A stretch of 64,000 nt of DNA from Allium sativum (taxonomy: Eukaryota > Streptophyta > Magnoliopsida > Asparagales > Amaryllidaceae): contig CM060911.1 of NCBI GenBank assembly GCA_030737875.1, positions 56,055,001 to 56,119,000 of the forward strand, written 5' to 3'. Within the stretch, counting starts at the first letter, position 1. Each line of letters opens with the position of its first letter. Both the position numbers and the translations under genes were made by a program. The notes under the pieces were generated by a model. It made no database searches. It was given only the letters and a program-made list of their open reading frames with translations, and was not told where the DNA came from. Positions 21,254-32,320 of the stretch are shown piece by piece.

Positions 21254-22090
21254 ATGCCACATGAAAAGGTTAAGTAATTTTGATTAATGACACTTAACCG
21301 ATATGACACGAATGAGTAGGTTAAGTTAAACCGGACTTGGTTCCTTAATGACACTTAACCATATAAGACAATTAGGGGATGGGGTTAGGTAACCTACACT
21401 TGACTAATCTAAACACGGTAATTAGATGGGGTTAAGTAATCCATACTTAACTAATCTAACACGGTAAATTCGATGGGGTTAAGTGATTTACACTTAACTA
21501 ATCCGACTTGGTAATTAGGTGGGGTTAAGTAACTTAGATTTAACTAATCTAAACACGGTAATTAGATGGGGTTAAGTAACCATAACTTAACTAATCTAAG
21601 CACGGTAATTCGATGGGGTTAAGTTAAACACTTAACCAATCTAAACTTGGTAATTCAATGAGGTTAAGTAACCAATACTTAACCAACTTAACATGATAAT
21701 TTAATGAGGTTAAGTAACTTATACTTAACCAATTATACATGATGATTTGATGAGGTTAAGTAACCTACAGTTAACCAATCTAATATGTGGACCTGGTAGG
21801 GTTAAGTCACAAGACCTTTTAAATTAGGCTTAACCATTGTAATACGATTAGTGGATGGGGTTAAGTTAACCTATACTTAACCAATCCGACTCGATAATCT
21901 GATGGGATTAAGATAATCTATGAGTAATCAATCTAACATGATAATCTAATAGGGTTAAGACAAATAAATACTTAACCAATTTGACTTGATAGGGTTAAGT
22001 CATGAGCATCTTAGTACACTTAACCAACTTGTAGGGCTAAACCTTGAACTTAAAAACTTAGCCAATCTTGACATGATTCATAGGTGAGCT
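21254..22090 (+). repeat. GGTTAAGT...ACTTAACC array, E3 5' LTR
   Basis: About a dozen or more units of 50-65 bp, each with GGGTTAAGT, a short spacer, CTTAAC(C/T)AATCTAA and ACGGTAAT. The 3' LTR counterpart is about 27555-28390. Confidence 0.85.
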
Positions 22091-23667
22091 AAGTCATGAA
22101 CCTGAATAACAACACCTAACCCAATAGACAAAACCCTAGTTAGAGGAACTAGGTAGAAAATCGTGGTTAATCAAGGGTAACAGGGAAAAGAAGCTAAGTG
22201 GTAAACCTTAGTTAAGTATAACTAAGTAATAATTCTTAGCCAAGGACATGGGACTAGTTCATGAATGGATGAGCAACCCGATATGGTAGGTCATCGCTTA
22301 AACACACGAGGAGGAGCAAATTATCCGACTTGGATAAAGGCTCCAACGAACTGGGTGACGAAGCGGTAGCTTCGGGAGACGTGAGGGTACTCTTGGTATC
22401 CCTCTGTGAGGTGGCAGGTGGTCCATGAAACCCGGCCTCACAGAGGTTAAGGTCTGCGATAGAAGAGCCAAGAGTATGCCTTGGTTGCTATGCGAGCGAC
22501 CTAAAGACTGGGATGGATTAGCGTGGAGTCGACGATACTTGATTTTGCCCTGGATAGCACGTCGTCGACTACCTACCATCTTTAGTCAATCGTGTACGAA
22601 CGGAAAGGCAGAGAACTCCCAACATACCATGTTCTTGCTATCGAGTCACGGGTGAGGTTGGCCCATAGGAAAGTGGGGCTATAGTGGGGCCGGGATGTAG
22701 TTCTCATACATGATTTTTCTTGGATTGCCTTTCAGTAGTTGAGGGAGGGGTCACGTGGGACCATAGCCAAGGGTACAAAAACAGACCTTGATATCTGCAT
22801 CAGCAGACGATTTAAACCTCCCGACCGAGTTCCGTATTTCTTGATTTGCCCTGGCACGGAACTCGGATGGCACATTGAGGAACATGTGCATCTAGACATG
22901 GAAAACGATTCACGATACATACGCGGGATAAAGAGCGCGGTTGACGGGTGGCATAATCCCTAGTGGCCCTAGGTGGTTGAACCCAAAACCGAGACACGAA
23001 AACATTCATTAGGTAGCATAATCCCTAGTGGTCCTAGGTGACATAAATCCTAAGTGAACACGCGATAGTTCATGGTAAGAAAACATAACCAGATCAAGGG
23101 TCGCAGTCCAAAATAACCTCAAGGATAAAACGTTTACATGGGAAAGCCCGTATGGCCTACGGCAAAGGACTGAACTTCTACATGGAAAGAAACATACGAG
23201 TTGGGAAAACCTACATATGCTATATATATTAGGTTGACATGGACCATTACATGACATCGGGCAAGGGACATTCATAGTGGACACATGACGCGGGTTGGGA
23301 TACTAGTACGAGAGGTACAGAGCAAATATACATGATATATACCCTGGGATGGTATACGTGATAGACACCATGGGATGGTATACAGGATAGATACCTTGGG
23401 ATAGTATACTTGATAGAAACCTGACGATGTGATACCTTGATTTATCATGACACCGTAGTTTATCATGATATCTTAGTTTATCTTGCTACAGTAGTTCAGC
23501 CTGTTATCCTGGTTTAGTTTATCTATCTTGTAGTCATCCTTATGTTTACTTTCAGTTTATGCATGTCATGTTACCTTTACCTGTTTTTATACTGGAAGTA
23601 GATAGGACTTACCAGTCTTTATGACTGACCCCGTTTTGTTTCGCCGCTTTGTCTTCCGTTCCCCCCC

Positions 23668-23670
23668 CAG
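23668..23670 (+). other. Splice-acceptor-like CAG, E3 5' LTR
   Basis: GACTGAC (branch-like) is followed by TTTGTTTCGCC...TCTTCCGTTCCCCCCCCAGG. The 3' LTR equivalent is CAG 29974-29976 after a longer C run. Confidence 0.5.
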
Positions 23671-24013
23671 GTTTTCAGGGAGGAAACACTGTTTTCTAGT
23701 TCGGACTTCTTCAATTTAAAGGTCATCACGCATGGCTTGGACTTTCTTGGCTATGGCTACTTTATTATTTTACTTGGGGAATAATTTATGAAATGGTTTT
23801 ATGCTTCTTTACTATTGCAAGACAGGTTTGATGTATTTTGATGTAAAAGACCTTAGACCTTATTTTTATAAGGTAATGAAATTTGTTTTACTTCCGCTGT
23901 TTTGTATATGTTCTGTCTTGTAATATTTCTGTGCATGTTTACCTCGATAATGCTTCACCAAACCTAGTGCATTCCCTTTGTGAGTGACCCTAGCGGAGGT
24001 GGGGTGTTACATT

Positions 24014-24025
24014 TGGTATCAGAGC
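24014..24025 (+). other. Primer-binding site of E3
   Basis: TGGTATCAGAGC lies two bases after the 5' LTR and matches initiator tRNA-Met. Confidence 0.93.
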
Positions 24026-24485
24026 AGAAGGTTACCAGACTGGGAAAAAGTTTTTAAAACCTTCTGAAAACTATTTGAGAAACCATTTTACAAAGAAGCA
24101 TTTTTCAAGAAAAGTTTTTAAAGGCTATTCCCCAAAAGCCATTAGCACTATCCTTTGTTTCCTTGATTGAATCTCTTTTCCTTTCTTTCCTCCATCTGTA
24201 GTCACAGTAGTTTTAACTGTGACTAATCCTTGTTTAGCTACGTAAGTGTTTTCCCGTACGATGGAGGAAGTTCTCGAGAGACCTGTTACTGAAGTTATAA
24301 GAAGGGATAAAGGACACAAGCTTAAGAATAAGCAACTTGTTTGTATGGCTTGATCCACAAAGGAAGATAAGGACGAGATCAGCAAGAAGGCAATCGTATG
24401 CCCTCAATAGCGTACCTAAGGAGGATGGTACCGTTTCTGTTAAAGGCTTAGCCTTTCTTTTCTATCATCCCGTCCAGACTTTGTT
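24026..24485 (+). other. E3 interior, no readable gag
   Basis: Gag would be expected here. I see no capsid or zinc-knuckle motif. A sequence with AAAAAGTTTTTAAAACC just after the primer site resembles the same place in E1 (4860-4950), so this part is leader. Confidence 0.45.
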
Positions 24486-24718
24486 TTGATCATCGCATCA
24501 TTTAAGTCTGCCTCGATAGTTGAGTCTCTGCACCTTAGTACTAGCATGATAGAAGATCCCATTTTTGTCCCAAATCTTGTTGGACGATCGGTCCATTTAT
24601 TCATGACTTGTTTGGATTTCAGAATGCCTATGTTTCTAGGCCGTGGATGGATTCCAGGGATAAACTGGTCATCCAATAAGGGGTGCCATTCTCGGTTTTG
24701 AAAGGAGGGTAGTTAGAC
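24486..24718 (+). pseudogene. E3 protease remnant
   Basis: The frame at 24486-24701 carries ESLHLSTSMIEDPIFVPN and then a PGINWSSNK ending, which lines up with the E1 protease remnant (ESLHLSTCIVEDPI...GMDWLAS). The active-site region and the middle part are lost. It supports common descent of E1 and E3. Confidence 0.65.
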
Positions 24719-24830
24719 TCTTGACTTGCATTGGTAATACCCTCGAAGTCTCGTGTAACCTTCTAGGTTCTGTCATGGCTAGTTACCTAGAATCTCATGA
24801 TGCAGTGGTTGGTAATCCGTTCGAGTAGAA

Positions 24831-24968
24831 TTCGCCGCTAAGTCGGATGGTTCGTTTCGCTTATGCATGAGTTATGGGGATCACCCTAATAAGTACACTT
24901 GGCAACATGGATTGGCATCGGCAGACGAGATCCAGAATTCCCTAGTGAATTTTGGAGAGCTTGCATGA
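24831..24968 (+). pseudogene. E3 RT fragment
   Basis: The frame reads FAAKSDGSFRLCMSYGD, a degraded form of the RT motif [17 protein letters not shown], and loses similarity within 20 residues. A stop follows at about 24966. No catalytic motif is present. Confidence 0.6.
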
Positions 24969-25082
24969 GTAAGTGGATACGTTTGAGCCAAGTATACTAG
25001 GAAAAGGATAAGTGAAAGTGGAATAAGAGGCGACAATGAAATAATTTCTAACTCATATTGTGGAAATAGGAATCAAGGAGGT

Positions 25083-25195
25083 ACGAAATCATGGAGTTAA
25101 AAAGATGGTCAAGGAACCGAGGAATTAAGCTCAAGGAAACGCGACTTAGAAGACGTAAGGCTAGACACGCGCATCGTACCTCTTTTTAAAGAGTG
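25083..25195 (+). pseudogene. E3 chromodomain fragment
   Basis: The DNA aligns with the E1 chromodomain end (GACACGCGCATC...TACC(T/C)(C/T)TTTT), but the frame is broken. Between the RT scrap and this point about 2 kb of typical pol (RNase H and integrase) is absent. Confidence 0.55.
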
Positions 25196-25830
25196 TATCC
25201 TTGATCCCTGGTTTTTCCTGTAGAGCTTGCTCGCATGTTATCTTTTGGTGAATATCCTCTCGGTCCTGTTTCTGTTGCAAACCCCGTAGGGAGTTTACCT
25301 TGTTTATCTCCTTGATCCTATCGTGAGAACCTTAGGTAGAATACTATGGATGTAAACATGTGTTTGAAACATGTTATGATTGATATGGTTGCAAATGGTG
25401 GCAAGTGGTTGCTCGTGGATGCGCGAATACACATTAGATACTAGATCGACGCACTCACATTTCATATTGCATATGCACGAGTATTTATACCTGTTTATGG
25501 ATGAAATTGAATGTGTTATCATGAGGATGTTGCATAAGAATGAATGGTTGTGCACACATATAGCATTTATATGGCTAGGACTATTTGCATACATGTTGGA
25601 TTCATGGCACTAAACATATTTTGCATTAGAAGATCATTCAGGCCTGATCATTAGCATTAGCTAAGGAACATACACACACACTTTCTTGCATGTGTTCATA
25701 AAGCATTAGAAGCCTTTTAAGGAGCATGGTTGTTTGTGGATGATGTTTTGAGTAGATGGATGATGGATGGTAGGATACGTTCTTCCTAACTTGGAGATTT
25801 CGGGGACGAAATCCTTAAAGGAGGGGAGAA
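25196..25830 (+). other. E3 3' UTR and polypurine tract
   Basis: Shared with E1 (7025-7509) for most of its length. It ends TTTCGGGGACGAAATCC followed by AAAGGAGGGGAGAA (about 25817-25830), the plus-strand primer directly before the 3' LTR. The TTCGGGG(A/G)CGAA motif also precedes the tract in E2 and E6. Confidence 0.8.
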
Positions 25831-28800
25831 AGTAACAACCCGAATTTTAACAACGTGTTAAGACAAGAATCAATGCAGAATTAAATTATAAATTCTGAAT
25901 CAGGATAAACGGGTTGCGCCATTGCGTTCGACTCGGAAAAATACGCGGAATAGAGTCCGAAATTTCGTAAATCGGAGTCCGTATGACCGAGATATGGCCT
26001 CGCGAAGTTTCACGAAAATTCAAATCCGAAAACAGATTTGAATTCAGCCCAAAAAGAGAAGGCGGGAAAATTCCCGCCAGACACACAGGGTGTCGACACC
26101 CATGTCGACATGGGTGTCGACCCCCCTCCAGGGGGTCGACATGGGTGTCGACCCCGGGGTCGACCCCCATCCAAGGGGTCGACATGGGTGTCGACCCCGG
26201 GGTCGACCCCCCTGGTCGAACCAGCGACCTGGTGCACCTGCTTCTGGGTTTGGCTCGGTTTTGGAGGCTTGTGATGAATTTCAGTGGTTCAGATCTATCC
26301 TAGGGTTTATCCTACGGCCTAAACTACTCCTAATCTCTATAAAAAGACCCCTAAGCCTACCCTAAACCCTCACAAATCACTCATGCCACGAAGTGCTGCC
26401 CAAATGCCAAGTGATCATGGCCTCCATCTCCAACTCCAAGAGACTATGCATGCAAATCGGATCTGAATCGAAAGGTGCAAGCTTGCTACACCAAATCAAG
26501 GCTCGATCAACATTGCTACGGCGATTTCATGACGGTTCTTCATCAAAGGAGCCACCTTTCTTCGTCACGACGATGCATAATCCTTCCCTAAGCCTCGCTA
26601 TGTAAGTTCTAGCTACTTGTAGATTCTAACGGTGGTTCTAATGTGACATGGGATAAAATGTGATGAAACATAAGTATGCTAGCTTATGTGAACCTAAATT
26701 TGCCCCTTTTCTATGATCTATGACCTTGGGCTAAGTTGTACCGACTTAATCATGCCATTCATGTTATGTTTAACCTAGTATATCTTGCAAGTTTGAATCT
26801 TTATCTATGAAATGTAAGCATGAACCTTTGGGAACCACTTGACTTGTGAAACATGGGCAAAGACTTGACTTTGGGGCTTATGCATGTTTGTGGCCAAATT
26901 ACCTTAGAATGCTATGCATGTTTGTGGCCAAATTCACTTATGATACTATGCATATTTGTGGCCAAATTCCCTTATGACACTATGCATGTTTGCAGCCAAA
27001 TTCCCTTATGACATTATGCATGCTTGTGGCCAAATTCCCTTATGATACTATGCATGTTTGTGTCCCCTTATGATACTATGCATGTTTGTGGCCAATATGT
27101 TGGCATAATACCCTACTATGTGACTCGCTTCCACTTGGGTTGGGAATACGTTTGGGTAGCTTAGGAAAAACATGCGTATGAAATGAAAAACTTGACATGG
27201 GGTTTACATGAGAACATGACATTCATGATACATTTAAACATGGTCATGACACATAGGGAAAACATGGAACTTGAACTAGACATGGGCGGGTTGTAAGTGT
27301 AATAAGACACTAGACCAAACATGAAAGTGGCAAACTCGAGGTTGGGTTGAGTTTGTAGCATAAATCTACCCGGACCCGCCCGGCTTAACTAGTGGCTACA
27401 AACAATAGGACCCAATGTGGGTAGTTGGTCATGTAGCACTTAAAACCCGAGGTTAGACTAGGTTGTGGTGTAAATCTACCTGGACCCGCCCGGCTTAACT
27501 AGTAACCACAACAAAGTCTGATGTGAGAGGTTAAGGTGCATTAATCTAATTAATGCCACATGAAAAGGTTAAGTAATTTTGATTAATGACACTTAACCGA
27601 TATGACACGAATGGGTAGGTTAAGTTAAACCGGACTTGGATCCTTAATGACACTTAACCATATAAGACAATTAGGGGATGGGGTTAGGTAACCTACACTT
27701 GACTAATCTAAACACGGTAATTAGATGGGGTTAAGTAATCTATACTTAACTAATCTAACATGGTAAATTCGATGGGGTTAAGTGATTTACACTTAACTAA
27801 TCCGACTTGGTAATTAGGTGGGGTTAAGTAACTTAGACTTAACTAATCTAAACACGGTAATTAGATGGGGTTAAGTAACCTTCACTTAACTAATCTAAGC
27901 ACGGTAATTCGATGGGGTTAAGTTAAACACTTAACCAATCTAAACTTGGTAATTCAATGAGGTTAAGTAAACAATACTTAACCAACTTAACATGATAATT
28001 TAATGAGGTTAAGTAACTTATACTTAACCAATTATACATGATGATTTGATGAGGTTAAGTAACCTACACTTAACCAATCTAATATGTGGACCTGGTAGGG
28101 TTAAGTCACAAGACCTTTTAAATTAGGCTTAACCATTGTAATACGATTAGTGGATGGGGTTAAGTTAACCTATACTTAACCAATCCGACTCGATAATCTG
28201 ATGGGATTAAGATAATCTATGCTTAATCAATCTAACATGATAATCTGATAGGGTTAAGACAAATAAATACTTAACCGATTTGACTTGATAGGGTTAAGTC
28301 ATGAGCTTCTTAGTACACTTAACCAACTTGTAGGGCTAAACCTTGAACTTAAAAACTTAGCCAATCTTGACAGGATTCATAGGTGGGCTAAGTCATGAAC
28401 CTGAATAACAACACCTAACCCAATAGACAAAACCCTAGTTAGAGGAACTAGGTAGAAAATCGTGGTTAATCAAGGGTAACAGGGAAAAGAAGCTAAGTGG
28501 TAAACCTTAGTTAAGTATAACTAAGTAATAATTCTTAGCCAAGGACATGGGACTAGTTCATGAATGGATGAGCAACCCGATATGGTAGGTCATCGCTTAA
28601 ACACACGAGGAGGAGCAAATTATCCAACTTGGATAAAGGCTCCATCGAACTGGGTGACGAAGCGGTAGCTTCGGGAGACGTGAGGGTACTCTTGGTATCC
28701 CTCTGTGAGGTGGCAGGTGGTCCATGAAACCCGGCCTCACAGAGGTTAAGGTCTGCGATAGAAGAGCCAAGAGTATGCCTTGGTTGCTATGCGAGCGACC

Positions 28801-30317
28801 TAAAGACTGGGATGGATTAGCGTGGAGTCGACGATACTTGATTTTTCCCTGGATAGCACGTCGTCGACTACCTACCATCTTTAGTCAATCGTGTACGAAC
28901 GGAAAGGCAGAGAACTCCCAACAGACCATGTTCTTGCTATCGAGTCATGGGTGAGGTTGGCCCATAGGAAAGTGGGGCTATAGTGGGGTCGGGATGTAGT
29001 TCTCATACATGATTTTTCTTGGATTGCCTTTCAGTAGTTGAGGGAGGGGTCACGTGGGACCATAGCCACGGGTACAAAAACAGACCTTGATATCTGCATC
29101 AGCAGACGACTTAAAGCTCCCGACCGAGTTCCGTATTTCTTGATTTGCCCTGGCACGGAACTCGGATGGCACATTAAGGAACATGTGCGTCTAGACATGG
29201 AAAACGATTCACGATACATACGCGGGATAAAGGGCGCGGTTGACGGGTGGCATAATCCCTAGTGGCCCTAGGTGGCTGAACCCAAAACCGAGACATGGAA
29301 ACGTTCATTAGGTAGCATAATCCCTAGTGGTCCTAGGTGACATAAATCCTAAGTGAACACGCGATAGTTCATGGTAAGAAAACATAACTAGATCAAGGGT
29401 AGCAGTCCAAAATAACCTCAAGGATAAAACGTTTACATGGGAAAGCCCGTATGGCCTACGACAAAGGACTGAACTTCTACATGGAAAGAAACATACGAGT
29501 TGGGAAAACCGACATATGCTATATATATTAGGTTGACATGGACCATTACATGACATCGGGCAAGGGACATTCATTGTGGACACATGACGCGGGTTGGGAT
29601 ACTAGTACGAGAGGTGCAGAGCAAATATACATGATAAATACCCTGGGATGGTATACGTGATAGACACCATGGGATGGTATACAGGATAGATACCTTGGGA
29701 TAGTATACTTGATAGAAACCTGACGATGTGATATCTTGATTTATCATGACACTGTAGTTTATCATGATATCTTAGTTTATCTTGCTACAGTAGTTCAGCC
29801 TGTTATCCTGGTTTAGTTTATCTATCTTGTAGTCATCCTTATGTTTACTTTCAGTTTATGCATGTCATGTTACCTTTACCTGTTTTTATACTGGAAGTAG
29901 ATAGGACTTACCAGTCTTTATGACTGACCCCGTTTTGTTTCGCCTCTTTGTCTTCCGTTCCCCCCCCCCTCCCCAGGTTTTCAGGGAGGAAACACTGTTA
30001 TCTAGTTCGGACTTCTTCTGCTTGAAGGTCATCACGCATGGCTTGGACTTTCTTGGCTATGGCTACTTTACTATTTTACTTGGGGAATAATTTATGAAAT
30101 GGTTTTATGCTTCTTTACTATTGCAAGACAGGTTTGATGTATTTTGATGTAAAAGGCCTTAGACCTTATTTTTATAAGGTAATGAAATTTGTTTTACTTC
30201 CGCTGTTTTCTATATGTTCTGTCTTGTAATATTTCTGTGCATGTTTACCTCGATAATGCTTCACCAAACCTAGTGCATTCCCTTTGTGAGTGACCCTAGC
30301 GGAGGTGGGGTGTTACA
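25831..30317 (+). repeat. E3 3' LTR (4,487 bp)
   Basis: Starts AGTAACAACCCG (first T changed to A) and ends GGTGTTACA. It repeats every module of the 5' LTR. Visible differences are a shortened 34-bp array near 27061 and a longer C run near 29960. Confidence 0.95.
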
Positions 30318-30322
30318 CCAAA
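30318..30322. repeat. Right TSD of E3 (CCAAA)
   Basis: This matches 19521-19525. Confidence 0.93.
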
Positions 30323-30730
30323 TATGCTCGTTCATGAATCGATACTCCCTATCAGAAGAACGAAAAGTTCGTCATGGGTCTGGATACCTATATTGGAAGG
30401 CCACTTGTGGATCATCTTGACGATCCATTTGAGAAGCTTGTGGAAAAAGCTATTCGTCATGAGAGCTTGTTTCCTAAGGAAGCTAATGTTGTCGCTGCAA
30501 CCATGGAAGCTCAGAAACCGCAGTAGGGCAGTAATAAAAAGAAAAGGATGCAACAGCAATAGAAAGGAAAGGATGGTCGGAAGAAACAGAAAAGCGAAGT
30601 GACTTGCTATAACTACTGGCAGAAGGGCCATTATTCCAAGGATTGTAAAAATCCCAAAGCTGAAAAGAGGTGTTTCAAGTGTGGAAAGTTCAGGCATGGA
30701 AAGAAGGATTGTCTGGAGTCAGATCAAGGG
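30323..30730 (+). pseudogene. E2 gag, C-terminal part with zinc knuckles
   Basis: Continues the gag frame beyond E3: NEKFVMGLDTYIGRPLVDHL (matching [18 protein letters not shown] in E4), then a lysine-rich stretch and two knuckles. The first reads CYNYWQKGHYSKDC, with its second cysteine lost. The second reads CFKCGKFRHGKKDC and keeps the CCHC set. Stops occur at about 30525, 30560 and 30734. The knuckles bind RNA for packaging. Confidence 0.8.
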
Positions 30731-31176
30731 AAATAGTGGTTAAGGCTTATGCTCTAGGGACAGTGCCATCTTCTTCAAGAGCTCCTACTGCTGAGGAAAA
30801 GGAAAAGGATGTCGTGGTGCAAGGTACTCTTTCTGTTAATGGTGTTTCGGTTCGTTTGCTTTTTGATACTGGATCATCGCATTCATCCATTTGCAATGAA
30901 CTTGTGTGTCGCTTGGATTTTGAACCCGAGATTTGTGATAGACCCTTCGTAATGACTAATCCAATTGGGGGTTCGTCCAATCTTTACATGATATGTCGTG
31001 GTATAGTGTTGTCGAGTCATGGTTGCTCTTTTGTGTGTGATTGCTTTGTTCTTAACTTCGCTGGATTTGGGATCATCATTGGCATGGATTGGCTCAAAGA
31101 GGTAAGCATCAAGAGTGAATTGCGAGAAGCTAGATGTGAGAGTCAGGGATGTGGAAGGGCGAAAAGTGTTGATTAG
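30731..31176 (+). pseudogene. E2 protease
   Basis: An open frame of 168 codons (30670-31176) holds the retropepsin. VRLLFDTGSSHSSI contains the catalytic aspartate in DTG, followed by PFVMTNPIGGSSNLYMICRG and the C-terminal IIIGMDWL. The domain itself is complete; the frame then shifts after MDWLK. In life it would cut gag-pol. No independent start is expected because it is part of the polyprotein. Confidence 0.85.
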
Positions 31177-31238
31177 ATGTAAGCGTGAAGAGGGTGCCTT
31201 CGTAAGCTATATATTCGCTTGGGATTCCCAAGGAAGAC

Positions 31239-31704
31239 TTGTCATCTGTGCTGATCGCTAATGAATACGAGGATGTCTTTGACAAGGTCAAAGGGTTGTC
31301 GCCGCATCATGAGATCGAATTTAGGATCAATTTTGTCGAGGGTGCTAGACCAATCGTTATGCCTCTTAGGCGGATGGTGCCTAAGGAACAGCGAGAGTTG
31401 GAGGTGCAAGTTCGTGACCTTCCAGGAAAGAGATTCATTCGGTGTTTCCGAATGGGGTGCACCAATGGTGTTTGCAACTAAGGCAGATGGCTCGTTAAGA
31501 TTGTGTGTGGACTATCGTGAACTGAACAAGGTAACCAAGAAGAACAAGTATCCGTTGCTAAGGATTGATGACTTGTTCGATCAGCTTCACTAAGCCAAAG
31601 TTTTTTCTCAGATGGATTTGGCAACGGGATTTCACCAGTTGAGGGTGGTAAAGGACAGTGTGCCAAAGACTGCTTTTAGGACACCATCTGGTTTCTTCGA
31701 ATGG
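31239..31704 (+). pseudogene. E2 reverse transcriptase, catalytic half missing
   Basis: Recognisable from [20 protein letters not shown] through [20 protein letters not shown] frameshift near 31440 leads into [19 protein letters not shown], then a stop after DDLFDQLH, then [16 protein letters not shown] and GFFEWLVM. At about 31704 it jumps directly to sequence normally 140 or so residues downstream (EVNSFLDLASYYRRF). This removes the FVDD catalytic box that E4 retains. Confidence 0.85.
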
Positions 31705-32320
31705 TTGGTGATGCGACGGAAGTGAATAGTTTCCTTGATTTGGCTAGTTATTACCGACGGTTTATCAAGGATTTCTCAAAAATGGCTGCATCATTGACAG
31801 GATTGACGAAGAAGAACCAAGTGTTCACATGGGATGCAAAGTGTGAACAAGCGTTCAGGATCCTGAAAGAGAGATTGACGAGTGCTCCTGTGTTGACCAT
31901 TCCGAGTGGGAATGAAGAGATGGTGGTATATACCGATGCATGTGGTACTGGACTTGGAGCGATACTGATGCAAAAGGATAAGGTTATGGCCTATGTGGGT
32001 CGATAGCTAAAGCCGCATGAGAAGAATTACCCAACTCATGATTTGGAGTTGGCAGCGATTGTGTTTGCTCTGATGATGTGGAGACATTACCTGTTGGGAG
32101 TTCGATTCGAGTTATTTACGAATCACAAGTCGTTGAAATATATTTTCTCCCAAAAGGATCTAAATCTTCGGCAGCAAAGGTGGCTAGAGTTTTTGGCATC
32201 GTATGATTTTGGTATAGCTTATACCCCTAGCAAAGGTAACACAGTTGCGGATGTGTTGAGTCGAAGACACGCAAGTTTGGCAGCAATGTTTTCAGAATGG
32301 AAGAGCCTCTAGTACTTGGC
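31705..32320 (+). pseudogene. E2 RNase H
   Basis: Carries [36 protein letters not shown] (first catalytic Asp), [29 protein letters not shown] (Asp of TDHK changed to Asn) and the C-terminal [16 protein letters not shown]. Stops occur after AYVGR (about 32004) and at 32310. It degrades RNA in RNA-DNA hybrids in active relatives; here it is broken. Confidence 0.88.

Larger units (their letters stand above)
19526..24011 (+). repeat. E3 5' LTR (4,486 bp)
   Basis: Runs from TGTAACAACCCG to GTGGGGTGTTACA. Modules in order: conserved block 19606-19692, E2F-like inverted repeat 19755, GTCGAC cluster 19787-19912, telo-box 19998, TATA 20034, telo-box 20059, donor-like GTAAGT 20298, 34-bp tandem array 20573-20800, hairpin pair 21032-21233, GGTTAAGT array 21254-22090, acceptor-like CAG 23668. 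Confidence 0.95.
19526..30317 (+). mobile_element. E3: recent non-autonomous element with 4.5-kb LTRs
   Basis: Two LTRs of 4,486 bp (19526-24011) and 4,487 bp (25831-30317) match closely along their whole length, with only scattered substitutions and small indels by eye. Primer site, polypurine tract and CCAAA TSD are all present. The interior is only about 1.8 kb and holds eroded scraps of protease, RT and chromodomain. It therefore moved recently although it cannot encode its own proteins; relatives must have supplied them. The structure fits a LARD-like derivative of the lineage that also gave E1. Confidence 0.95.

Noticed and set aside
22298..23466. Several 60-90-codon frames present in both E3 LTRs
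   Set aside because: They recur only because LTRs are duplicates, they overlap on both strands, and no domain is recognised.
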